DNA of 64,000 bases from Gammaproteobacteria bacterium (GTDB taxonomy: Bacteria > Pseudomonadota > Gammaproteobacteria > Steroidobacterales > UBA11654), in assembly GCA_012965065.1 (NCBI GenBank), contig DTSX01000111.1, positions 1-64,000 of the forward strand. The letters run 5' to 3'. This document shows positions 7,450 to 16,733 of the stretch, piece by piece. The position numbers and the translations under genes are program-made. Each line of letters opens with the position of its first letter. Within the stretch, counting starts at the first letter, position 1. The notes below the pieces were generated by a model, which was not told the origin of the DNA, did no database searches, and was given only the letters and a program-made list of their open reading frames with translations.

Positions 7450-10400
7450 ATGACATATTCATTTACTGAAAAAAAACGAATTCGTAAAGATTTTGGAAAG
7501 CAAAAATCAGCGCTTGATGTTCCAAATTTACTTTTAATACAGCTCGACTCTTACAATGTTTTTTTGCAAAAAGATATTAACCCAGAAAAAAGAGAAAATA
7601 CCGGCCTGGAAGCAGCTTTTAATACACTGTTTCCCATTGAAAGTTTTTCCAAGAATGCGAAGTTGGAATTTCTCAGTTATAGATTAGAAGAACCAATGTT
7701 TAGCGTTAGAGAATGCCAGCTCAGAGGATTATCCTACTCAGCTCCTCTAAGAGTTAAAACTAAATTAACAACTTATAACAAGGAGACCGGGAAACACACA
7801 GTTAAGGAAGTTAAAAATATAAAAGTATCTGGAGACACTACGGATGTTTATTTTGGTGAAATTCCATTAATGACCGAACATGGAACTTTTGTTATCAATG
7901 GAACAGACAGGGTAATTGTATCTCAGTTGCACAGATCCCCAGGTGTATTCTTTGATCATGACAAAGGGCTACACAGTTCTGGAAAACTTCTTTTTTCAGC
8001 TCGGGTTATTCCCTATAGAGGTTCATGGTTAGATTTTGAATTCGATGCCAAGGATGCAATTTTTGCAAGAATTGATCGCCGCAGAAAGATACCTGTGACT
8101 GTCATACTCCATGCATTGGATTTATCAGATGAGGAAATACTAGATACCTTCTTTGAAAAAGACAAATATAGCATCTCAAAAAAAGACATTAAACTGAAAA
8201 TAAATCCAGATCACCTGAAAGGAACAGTTTCGGATTTTGATATTAAAGTTGGACGGAAACTGATCGTTGGTAAAGGAAATATGGTTAATGTTGGCCACTT
8301 AAAACAACTTAAAAATTCTGGGGTGAAGGGTGCTTACTTAACTGTCCCAGCAGAACACCTAGAAGATAAAATCATGTCCCAAGATGTAATTGATCAAGAA
8401 ACAGGAGAGCTTTTGGTATCTGCAAATGAAATACTCACAGCTGATAAAATAGAACTTCTGATTGCGAATGGCATTAAAGAAATAGAAACGATCTATATCA
8501 ATGATCTAGACCATGGTTCCTACATCTCAAACTCTCTCAGAATTGACCCATCATCCTCAAAGCTAGAGGCACTGGTAGAAATATATAGGATGATGCGACC
8601 TGGAGAGCCGCCAACCAAAGACTCATCAGAAAACCTCTTCCAGAATCTTTTTTTTAATCCAGAAAGATATGATTTGTCTGACGTTGGTAGGATGAAATTC
8701 AACAGAAGAATTGGTAAAAAGTCAGATTCTGGTTCATCCATTCTCAGCAAAGAAGACATTATTGATGTACTTAAAACTTTGATCAATATAAGGAATAGTA
8801 AAGACACTGTTGACGATATTGATCACTTAGGAAATAGAAGGATTAGGACAGTTGGGGAAATGACTGAAAATGCATTCCGAGTAGGACTGGTTAGAGTAGA
8901 GAGAGCGGTAAAAGATAGACTCTCCCTGGTTGAAACTGAAGAACTTATGCCCAGAGATCTAATTAATTCAAAGCCAGTTTCTGCAGCTATAAAGGAGTTC
9001 TTTGGGTCAAGTCAATTATCTCAATTCATGGATCAAAATAATCCACTTTCTGAAATTGCTCATAAGAGAAGAATCTCCGCTTTAGGTCCAGGAGGTTTGA
9101 CCAGAGAAAGAGCAGGATTTGAAGTCAGAGATGTTCACCCCACACATTATGGTAGGGTTTGTCCGATAGAAACACCTGAGGGACCCAATATTGGTTTAAT
9201 TAATTCCTTGGCGCTGTATGCAAAAGTCAACAAGTTTGGATTCTTAGAAACTCCTTACCAAAAAGTTGTTAAGGGTAAGGTAACCAAAAAAATTGAATAC
9301 TTATCCGCCATTGATGAGAGTCAATACGTCATCGCTCAGGCGAATACTCCAATTGATGCACAAAATCGTTTACAAGGAGAGCTCATTTCTTCCCGATACA
9401 ACAATGAATTTAGTTTGATGCCAGTAGATAAGATTGACTATATGGATGTGTCACCAAAACAGATTGTTTCAATTGCAGCTTCCCTTATACCATTTTTGGA
9501 GCATGATGATGCAAACCGTGCCTTAATGGGCTCCAATATGCAGCGGCAAGCTGTGCCTACCCTTTTAGCAGAAACCCCTCTTGTTGGAACGGGCATGGAA
9601 AGAATCGTTGCAACTGATTCTGGTGTAACAATAATTGCAAAGCGGAGTGGTGTTGTGGATTCTGTTGATGCGTCAAGAATTGTGATTGCTGTAGATGATG
9701 AAGAGACTCAATCTGGTGAATCCGGTGTGGATATTTATAGCCTGACTAAATATACAAGATCCAATCAAAATACGTGCATTAACCAAAGACCCCTGGTCAA
9801 AGTCAGGGATAAAATCAGTATTGGAGATGTTATAGCTGATGGAGCTTCAACAAGCTTAGGAGAACTGGCTATTGGTCAAAATTTATTGGTAGCCTTCATG
9901 CCTTGGAATGGGTTCAATTTTGAAGATTCTATTCTGATTTCTGAAAAAGTAGTAAAAGAGGATAGATTTACTACGATTCATATTGAGGAATTGCAGTGTA
10001 TTGCAAGGGACACAAAGTTAGGATCAGAAGAAATTACAGCAGATATTCCAAATGTTGGAGATGCTGCGCTGAGAAAACTGGATGAGTCGGGAATAGCTTA
10101 CATCGGTGCGGAAGTAGTAGCTGGAGATATTTTAGTTGGCAAAATTACTCCTAAGGGGGAAACACAGCTTTCTCCAGAAGAAAAATTACTGAGAGCTATT
10201 TTTGGAGAAAAAGCGAGTGATGTTAAAGATACATCATTGAGAGTCCCCTCTGGCATGGATGGTGCCGTTATTGATGTGAGGGTTTTCTCTAGAGAAGGAG
10301 TGGAAAAAGATGACCGAGCCAATACGATTGAAGCTTCTGATGTAGATGCTGTTAAGAAAGACTTAAACGATCAACAGCGAATTGTGGAAGACGACATTTA

Positions 10401-11565
10401 TAACAGAATAGAAAAGCTGCTCCTAAATAAAATGGCAAAAGTTGGGAGAAAGACAAAAAAGATAAGCAAAGATGATCTTGAAAAATTAAACCGCGACAAA
10501 TGGTTTGGCATCAAGCTAAAGGATAAAAAGAAAAATTCAGAATTAGAAAGCTATTACCAACGCTTGCAACTTCTTGAGGAAGAATTTCAAGGCAAGTTGC
10601 AAGCGGCAAAAAATAAAATAGAAGCTGCTGATGAGCTTGCCCCGGGTGTATTAAAGATGGTCAAGGTTTTTTTAGCTGTCAAGAGAAGAATTCAGCCAGG
10701 CGATAAAATAGCAGGTAGGCATGGTAATAAAGGAGTTATATCTAGAATAGTGCCAGTAGAAGATATGCCCTATATGGAAGATGGGACAACAGTTGATATT
10801 GTTTTAAATCCACTGGGTGTGCCTTCAAGAATGAATGTCGGACAAGTTTTAGAAACACACCTTGGTTGGGCCGCTAAAGAATTGGGAGTAAAGATACAAA
10901 GCCTTTTAAAAGATAACACTGGCAAGCAAGTTAAGAAGATTAAAGATTTTCTCAGCAAGATATACAATTCTGGTGCCCAAGGTTCAAAGATTAATTTATC
11001 TAAATTTTCGGATGATGAAATAATAGAATTAGCACATAACTTGAAGGACGGTGTGCCTATGGCGACGCCTGTTTTTGATGGTGCTCATGAGTCTGAAATT
11101 AAGGATTTATTAGAATTAGCAGGACTTCCCACAACTGGGCAAACTGAATTAATTGATGGCAGAACAGGAACACTATTCGCTAGACCAGTGACTATAGGCT
11201 ATATGTACATGTTGAAACTGAATCATTTAGTCGATGATAAAATGCATGCAAGATCAACAGGTCCTTATAGCCTTGTAACTCAGCAACCTCTCGGTGGCAA
11301 AGCCCAATTTGGAGGTCAGCGATTCGGTGAGATGGAAGTTTGGGCACTTGAAGCCTATGGTGCCGCACACACTCTAAGAGAGCTGCTTACTTACAAGTCA
11401 GATGATGTACAAGGCAGAACAAGAATGTACAAGCAGATTGTAGATGGTACCAACGAAGTTGAAACCGGTATGCCTGAGTCATTTAATGTTTTAATGAAAG
11501 AAATTCGATCGTTGGGCCTAAATATAGATTTGATTGAAACTTCGGCTGCTGCCAAACGCAAATAA
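7450..11565 (+). CDS. rpoB: RNA polymerase beta subunit
   Basis: Catalytic beta subunit of RNA polymerase. The 1371 residues cover the whole family; E. coli has 1342. The rifampicin pocket SSQLSQFMDQNNPLSE begins near residue 520. It keeps Asp528, His538 and Ser543, which match E. coli D516, H526 and S531, so no resistance change is seen there. ETPEGPNIGLI and the C-terminal MEVWALEAYGAAHTL clamp region are conserved. It starts 113 bases after rplL and is 12 bases before rpoC. Confidence 0.98.
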   Translation: MTYSFTEKKRIRKDFGKQKSALDVPNLLLIQLDSYNVFLQKDINPEKRENTGLEAAFNTLFPIESFSKNAKLEFLSYRLEEPMFSVRECQLRGLSYSAPLRVKTKLTTYNKETGKHTVKEVKNIKVSGDTTDVYFGEIPLMTEHGTFVINGTDRVIVSQLHRSPGVFFDHDKGLHSSGKLLFSARVIPYRGSWLDFEFDAKDAIFARIDRRRKIPVTVILHALDLSDEEILDTFFEKDKYSISKKDIKLKINPDHLKGTVSDFDIKVGRKLIVGKGNMVNVGHLKQLKNSGVKGAYLTVPAEHLEDKIMSQDVIDQETGELLVSANEILTADKIELLIANGIKEIETIYINDLDHGSYISNSLRIDPSSSKLEALVEIYRMMRPGEPPTKDSSENLFQNLFFNPERYDLSDVGRMKFNRRIGKKSDSGSSILSKEDIIDVLKTLINIRNSKDTVDDIDHLGNRRIRTVGEMTENAFRVGLVRVERAVKDRLSLVETEELMPRDLINSKPVSAAIKEFFGSSQLSQFMDQNNPLSEIAHKRRISALGPGGLTRERAGFEVRDVHPTHYGRVCPIETPEGPNIGLINSLALYAKVNKFGFLETPYQKVVKGKVTKKIEYLSAIDESQYVIAQANTPIDAQNRLQGELISSRYNNEFSLMPVDKIDYMDVSPKQIVSIAASLIPFLEHDDANRALMGSNMQRQAVPTLLAETPLVGTGMERIVATDSGVTIIAKRSGVVDSVDASRIVIAVDDEETQSGESGVDIYSLTKYTRSNQNTCINQRPLVKVRDKISIGDVIADGASTSLGELAIGQNLLVAFMPWNGFNFEDSILISEKVVKEDRFTTIHIEELQCIARDTKLGSEEITADIPNVGDAALRKLDESGIAYIGAEVVAGDILVGKITPKGETQLSPEEKLLRAIFGEKASDVKDTSLRVPSGMDGAVIDVRVFSREGVEKDDRANTIEASDVDAVKKDLNDQQRIVEDDIYNRIEKLLLNKMAKVGRKTKKISKDDLEKLNRDKWFGIKLKDKKKNSELESYYQRLQLLEEEFQGKLQAAKNKIEAADELAPGVLKMVKVFLAVKRRIQPGDKIAGRHGNKGVISRIVPVEDMPYMEDGTTVDIVLNPLGVPSRMNVGQVLETHLGWAAKELGVKIQSLLKDNTGKQVKKIKDFLSKIYNSGAQGSKINLSKFSDDEIIELAHNLKDGVPMATPVFDGAHESEIKDLLELAGLPTTGQTELIDGRTGTLFARPVTIGYMYMLKLNHLVDDKMHARSTGPYSLVTQQPLGGKAQFGGQRFGEMEVWALEAYGAAHTLRELLTYKSDDVQGRTRMYKQIVDGTNEVETGMPESFNVLMKEIRSLGLNIDLIETSAAAKRK

Positions 11566-11577
11566 GGAACACCCTTT

Positions 11578-14500
11578 ATGAGAAACCTACTAAATATTTT
11601 CAAACCAAAAGACCAAACCCAAACTTTTGACGCTATAAAAATCGGCCTAGCTTCTCCAGAAATGATCAGATCTTGGTCATATGGGGAAGTAAAAAAGCCC
11701 GAGACGATTAATTACAGAACTTTTAGACCAGAAAGAGACGGTTTATTTTGTGCAAAAATTTTTGGACCCGTTAAAGATTATGAATGTTTATGTGGTAAAT
11801 ACAAGAGACTCAAACATAGAGGAGTTGTCTGTGAGAAATGCGGTGTAGAAGTTACTCAGAGCAAAGTGAGAAGGGAGCGAATGGGCCATCTGGAATTGGC
11901 TAGTCCAGTTGCGCATATCTGGTTTTTAAAATCTTTACCGTCGAGAATTGGTTTGTTGCTGGATATGACATTACGTGAACTTGAACGGGTTTTATACTTT
12001 GAAGCATATCTGGTAGTTGATCCGGGAATGACCACCCTCAAGAAGGGTCAGTTGCTTTCGGAAGAAGAGTATATTGAAGCTTTGGAAGAGTTTGGAAATG
12101 ATTTTGATGCTCTCATGGGAGCAGAGGCAATCCACAGTGTTCTCAAAGATGTAAAACTTGATGATCTTTTAGATAGTATTCACCAGGATATGGGTGCTAC
12201 CGCATCTCAAATTAAACTTAAACGTCTTACCAAGAGATTAAAATTGGCTGAATCATTATTAAAATCAGGAAACAGACCAGAATGGATGATTTTGAAAGTC
12301 TTGCCGGTTCTACCTCCAGATCTTAGACCACTTGTACCTCTAGATGGAGGCAGATTTGCAACATCGGATCTTAATGATCTTTATAGGCGTGTTATAAATA
12401 GAAATAACAGACTGCAAAGATTGTTGGAATTAAATGCCCCAGAAATTATCGTTCGTAATGAAAAAAGGATGCTGCAAAAATCAGTAGATGCATTGCTTGA
12501 TAATGGGAGAATGGGTAGAGCAATAACTGGATCTAATAGACGCCCGCTCAAATCGCTAGCTGATATGATTAAAGGCAAACAAGGTCGATTCAGGCAAAAC
12601 TTGTTAGGTAAGCGTGTTGACTATTCTGGACGTTCCGTAATAGTTGTTGGACCCACCTTAAAACTACACCAATGTGGCATTCCAAAGAAAATGGCACTTG
12701 AACTTTTTAAACCATTTGTTTTTAGTAAATTAATTTATCAAGGAGAAGCAGGAACAATAAAAGCGGCAAAGCGACTTGCTGAGGCTGAAGGCCCAGAAAT
12801 CTGGGATATTCTAGAAGATGTAATACGTGAACATCCTGTTTTACTAAATCGTGCACCCACTCTGCATAGACTTGGCATCCAGGCTTTTGAACCGGTGTTG
12901 ATTGAAGGCAAAGCGATTCAGTTACATCCCTTAGTTTGTAAAGCCTTTAATGCAGATTTTGATGGCGACCAAATGGCGGTCCACGTCCCGTTATCAATTG
13001 AAGCTCAACTTGAGTCTCGCGCTTTAATGATGTCTTCCAACAATATTTTATCACCTGCTAATGGTGAACCAATTATCGTCCCATCCCAAGATGTTGTTCT
13101 TGGTTTGTATTATATGACTCGAGAGAGGATTAATGATCTAGGCGAAGGGCATATTTTCACAGATGTCACAGAACTTCAAAGAGCTTATGATGGTGGATAT
13201 GTAGGCTTACAAGCAAAAGTAAAACTCAGAATTCTAAGAAATACAGAACCTGAAGATGAATCTAATGTAACTCACGAGTTGGTAGAAACAACCGTTGGTA
13301 GAGGTTTACTTTCAACAATCATGCCACCAGAACTCCCGTACTCAGCGATTAATCAAACTATGGATAGTAAACTTATAACTCAACTGATTAATAAATGTTA
13401 TAGAGATGTTGGCTTAAAAGCAGCAGTAATTTTTGCTGATAAACTTATGTATATGGGCTTTGAGCATGCAACAAAGGCGGCGGTTTCAATATCTATTGAC
13501 GATATGGAAGTGCCAGAAAAGAAGGAGGAAATACTTGCAACAGCTGAGCGACAGGTGAAAAATATTCAGAATCAATTCTCTTCGGGACTACTTACCCAAG
13601 GGGAAAGATACAATAAAGTTGTCGATATTTGGTCTAGAACAAATGATCTAATTGCTAATGCAATGATGGAGAAACTAGGTCAGGAAGAAGTTGAAGACCA
13701 AGCTGGAAATAAAAAAATCCAACCTTCTTTTAATTCCATTTTTATGATGGCAGATTCTGGAGCAAGAGGTTCAGCCGCTCAGATCAGGCAGCTCGCAGGC
13801 ATGAGAGGGTTGATGGCTAAACCAGATGGTTCAATCATTGAAACGCCAATAACCGCAAATTTCAGAGAGGGATTAAATGTTCTCCAGTACTTTATTTCAA
13901 CTCATGGTGCTAGGAAAGGTCTCGCAGATACGGCATTAAAGACAGCTAATTCTGGTTATTTGACGAGAAGACTAGTTGATGTTTCACAAGATTTAGTTGT
14001 TACTGAGGATGATTGCGGGACAACTAAAGGGCTAACAGTTTCAACCATTGTTGAGGGCGGTTCAATTGTTCAGGGACTTGGTGATCGCATACTTGGTAGG
14101 TTTATTGCTGAACCTTTAATAGATCGTGAAAAAAATGAAATTCTTCTCGAATCAGGAACACTAATTGATGAAAAAAATGTCCATTTGTTAGAACTTCATG
14201 GAATAGAAACGATATCAGTCAGGTCTCCAGTAACATGCGAAACAAAACATGGAATTTGTATTTCATGTTATGGAAGGGATCTAGGACGTGGCAATATTGT
14301 TAACAAAGGAGAGGCAGTTGGCATTATTGCAGCTCAATCTATTGGAGAACCAGGAACCCAGCTGACTATGAGAACTTTCCACATTGGAGGAGCAGCTTCA
14401 AGTTCTGCAGCTGTTAACAGTATCGAAGTAAAAAACGATGGAAAAATCCATCTCTATAATATCAAAACCATTAAAAGCAAAGATAAAAATTTGGTTGCTG

Positions 14501-15768
14501 TTAGTAGATCAGGAGAAATTTCAGTAACTGACAAATATGGTAAAGAAAAAGAACGGTACAAGGTCCCCTATGGGGCAAGAATCACCACTAAGGATGGCCA
14601 AAAAGTAAAAAGGGGTCAAATTATTTCCACTTGGGATCCTCACACTCATCCAATTGTTGCAGAAGCAGCTGGAATTATTGGATTTGAAGATTTTATTGAT
14701 GGTGTCACTGTTACAGAACAAGTAGATGACCTCACTGGAATAAACAATACTTTAATTATGGATTCACAGAAACAATCTGCTAAAAGTAAAGAATTAAGAC
14801 CGAGAGCAAGATTGCAAAATGCGAAGGGGAAACCAATATTTTTTAGTGGTACTGAGACGCCCATAATTTATGCGTTTCCATCTGGAGCAATTATTAGGGC
14901 AACTGACGGTGCAAAAATAAATGCAGGCGATGTGATTGCAAGAATACCATTGGAATCTTCCAAAACAATCGATATAACAGGAGGTTTGCCTAGAGTGGCA
15001 GATTTATTTGAAGCAAGAAAACCAAAAGACGCTGCAATCCTGGCGAAATACAGTGGTATAACAAGTTTTGGCAGAGAAACAAAAGGAAAAGTTAGACTCG
15101 TAATAACCACTGAAGATGGCGATGTCCATGAAGAGCTTATTCTTAAAACTCGGAGATTAAATATTTATGAGGGTGAAAGCATAGCAAAAGGGGAAATCAT
15201 AGCCGATGGTGAATTAAGCTTGCACGACATACTTGAAATACAAGGTGTACAAGCACTTTCAGAGTATTTAGTTAAGGAAGTTCAAGATGTTTATAGATTA
15301 CAAGGGGTACCAATTAACGACAAACATATTGAAGTTATTATCAGACAAATGATGAGAGTAGTGGAAGTTGAAAATCCAGGCGATACTGCATTTCTAAATA
15401 AAGAGCAAATTAACAAATCTGATCTGTTGGTAGTTAATGAAACAATGCAAGCAGAAGATCTGGAACCTGCTACTTACAGACCTATTCTCATGGGGATTAC
15501 CAAAGCTTCTTTGGCAACTACATCTTTTATATCAGCTGCATCGTTCCAGGAAACGACCAGAGTATTAACTGAAGCTGCAGTAAGAGGCAGCGTGGATAAA
15601 TTAAGAGGGTTAAAAGAGAATGTTGTTGTTGGCAGGTTGGTTCCAGCCGGAACAGGATTTGAGCCTGCAATTGATGAAACAGCGATCGCTGAAGAAGAGT
15701 TCTCCAAAGGCTTAAGAGATTTGGACGAGTCTCCAGATCAAGATCTAAATCAAATGGGAGCCCAATAA
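11578..15768 (+). CDS. rpoC: RNA polymerase beta' subunit
   Basis: Carries the polymerase active site. The magnesium-binding NADFDGD lies at 458-464 with all three Asp. The N-terminal zinc site has Cys70, Cys72, Cys85 and Cys88. The second zinc site uses a Cys in DDCGTTKG and CETKHGICISC further on. The trigger-loop region ESIGEPGTQLTMRTFH-like sequence is intact (IGEPGTQLTMRTFHIGG). Length 1396 compares with 1407 in E. coli. AAGGA precedes ATG. It follows rpoB by 12 bases, and a new promoter for the rpsL operon begins 14 bases after its stop. Confidence 0.98.
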   Translation: MRNLLNIFKPKDQTQTFDAIKIGLASPEMIRSWSYGEVKKPETINYRTFRPERDGLFCAKIFGPVKDYECLCGKYKRLKHRGVVCEKCGVEVTQSKVRRERMGHLELASPVAHIWFLKSLPSRIGLLLDMTLRELERVLYFEAYLVVDPGMTTLKKGQLLSEEEYIEALEEFGNDFDALMGAEAIHSVLKDVKLDDLLDSIHQDMGATASQIKLKRLTKRLKLAESLLKSGNRPEWMILKVLPVLPPDLRPLVPLDGGRFATSDLNDLYRRVINRNNRLQRLLELNAPEIIVRNEKRMLQKSVDALLDNGRMGRAITGSNRRPLKSLADMIKGKQGRFRQNLLGKRVDYSGRSVIVVGPTLKLHQCGIPKKMALELFKPFVFSKLIYQGEAGTIKAAKRLAEAEGPEIWDILEDVIREHPVLLNRAPTLHRLGIQAFEPVLIEGKAIQLHPLVCKAFNADFDGDQMAVHVPLSIEAQLESRALMMSSNNILSPANGEPIIVPSQDVVLGLYYMTRERINDLGEGHIFTDVTELQRAYDGGYVGLQAKVKLRILRNTEPEDESNVTHELVETTVGRGLLSTIMPPELPYSAINQTMDSKLITQLINKCYRDVGLKAAVIFADKLMYMGFEHATKAAVSISIDDMEVPEKKEEILATAERQVKNIQNQFSSGLLTQGERYNKVVDIWSRTNDLIANAMMEKLGQEEVEDQAGNKKIQPSFNSIFMMADSGARGSAAQIRQLAGMRGLMAKPDGSIIETPITANFREGLNVLQYFISTHGARKGLADTALKTANSGYLTRRLVDVSQDLVVTEDDCGTTKGLTVSTIVEGGSIVQGLGDRILGRFIAEPLIDREKNEILLESGTLIDEKNVHLLELHGIETISVRSPVTCETKHGICISCYGRDLGRGNIVNKGEAVGIIAAQSIGEPGTQLTMRTFHIGGAASSSAAVNSIEVKNDGKIHLYNIKTIKSKDKNLVAVSRSGEISVTDKYGKEKERYKVPYGARITTKDGQKVKRGQIISTWDPHTHPIVAEAAGIIGFEDFIDGVTVTEQVDDLTGINNTLIMDSQKQSAKSKELRPRARLQNAKGKPIFFSGTETPIIYAFPSGAIIRATDGAKINAGDVIARIPLESSKTIDITGGLPRVADLFEARKPKDAAILAKYSGITSFGRETKGKVRLVITTEDGDVHEELILKTRRLNIYEGESIAKGEIIADGELSLHDILEIQGVQALSEYLVKEVQDVYRLQGVPINDKHIEVIIRQMMRVVEVENPGDTAFLNKEQINKSDLLVVNETMQAEDLEPATYRPILMGITKASLATTSFISAASFQETTRVLTEAAVRGSVDKLRGLKENVVVGRLVPAGTGFEPAIDETAIAEEEFSKGLRDLDESPDQDLNQMGAQ

Positions 15769-15782
15769 GCTGATGAAATAAC

Positions 15783-15812
15783 TTGACAGCTTTTTGTAGA
15801 CAGGAATAGAAT
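15783..15812 (+). promoter_or_regulatory. Strong sigma-70 promoter of the rpsL (str) operon
   Basis: A perfect -35, TTGACA at 15783-15788, is followed after 18 bases by TAGAAT at 15807-15812 (5 of 6 bases). It sits in the 75-base gap between rpoC and rpsL and would give a leader of about 25 bases. Activity is inferred. Confidence 0.7.
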
Positions 15813-15843
15813 CCAGAACAATTTATTTAAGATATAAGCAATT

Positions 15844-16218
15844 ATGACAACGATTAATCAACTTGTAAGAAAACCTAGGAAGAGGAAAGTGGATAAAAAC
15901 ACTGTGCCTGCCCTAGAAGGGAAGCCTCAAAAACGGGGAGTGTGCACTCGTGTCTACACGACCACACCAAAAAAACCAAATTCTGCCTTACGAAAAGTTG
16001 CAAGAGTCAGGTTAACCAATGGTTATGAGGTTACCAGCTACATAGGTGGTGAGGGTCATAATCTTCAGGAGCATTCGGTGGTTTTAATAAGAGGTGGCAG
16101 AGTCAAAGATTTACCAGGTGTTCGATATCATGTAATTAGAGGCACTCTGGATTGTTCTGGAGTTAATGACAGAAAACACTCCAGATCAAAATATGGGGCT
16201 AAGAAGCCCAGGAACTAA
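15844..16218 (+). CDS. rpsL: Ribosomal protein S12 (uS12)
   Basis: Decoding-site protein of the 30S subunit. The two loops in which streptomycin resistance arises are wild type by eye: TTTPKKPNSALRK and GGRVKDLPGVRYH. The Asp methylated by RimO in other bacteria lies in that second loop. Length 124 equals E. coli. It opens the str operon behind its own promoter and lies two bases from rpsG. Confidence 0.98.
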   Translation: MTTINQLVRKPRKRKVDKNTVPALEGKPQKRGVCTRVYTTTPKKPNSALRKVARVRLTNGYEVTSYIGGEGHNLQEHSVVLIRGGRVKDLPGVRYHVIRGTLDCSGVNDRKHSRSKYGAKKPRN

Positions 16219-16220
16219 TT

Positions 16221-16700
16221 ATGTCAAGAAGAAAAAGAGCTGATAAAAGAGAAATATTGCCTGAGCCGAAGTATTCAAGTCGGTTGTTGGCAAAATTTAT
16301 AAATGTGGTCATGAGAGATGGCAAGAAATCTATTGCAGAAACCATTGTCTATGATGCATTGGAAACATTGGTTCAAAAACTTGGGCAACCACTTGAAAAG
16401 GCACCAGAATTATTTGCAGAAGTCCTAGAGAAACTTAAACCGGTTGTTGAAGTCAGATCGAGGAGAGTTGGAGGTGCCACATACCAAATTCCAGTCGAAG
16501 TTAGGCATGAGAGAAGAGAAGCCTTGGCCATGAGATGGCTTATAGAAGCAGCTCGTTCCAGAAGTGAAAAAAACATGAAAACCAAACTTGCCAATGAACT
16601 CTTGGATGCCTCTAATAATCGTGGAATTACGATCAAAAAGAAAGAAGAGACTCACAGAATGGCAGAAGCAAACAAGGCGTTTTCCCATTACCGTTGGTAA
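16221..16700 (+). CDS. rpsG: Ribosomal protein S7 (uS7)
   Basis: Starts assembly of the 30S head. The family motif GGATYQIPVEVRHERREALA lies in the middle, followed by a helical end with KKKEETHRMAEANKAFSHYRW-like sequence. Length 159 compares with 156 or more in E. coli. Only two bases separate it from rpsL. In E. coli a gap of about 100 bases there carries the S7 repressor site, so that control cannot work the same way here. Confidence 0.97.
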   Translation: MSRRKRADKREILPEPKYSSRLLAKFINVVMRDGKKSIAETIVYDALETLVQKLGQPLEKAPELFAEVLEKLKPVVEVRSRRVGGATYQIPVEVRHERREALAMRWLIEAARSRSEKNMKTKLANELLDASNNRGITIKKKEETHRMAEANKAFSHYRW

Positions 16701-16733
16701 GTGCTGAATAATCAAGAACTCAGGAAGCAAGTT

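Noticed and set aside
9001..9120. Possible rifampicin-resistance change in rpoB
   Set aside because: All three main resistance positions have the sensitive residues; small differences nearby (Ala537, Ile542) are not known resistance changes.
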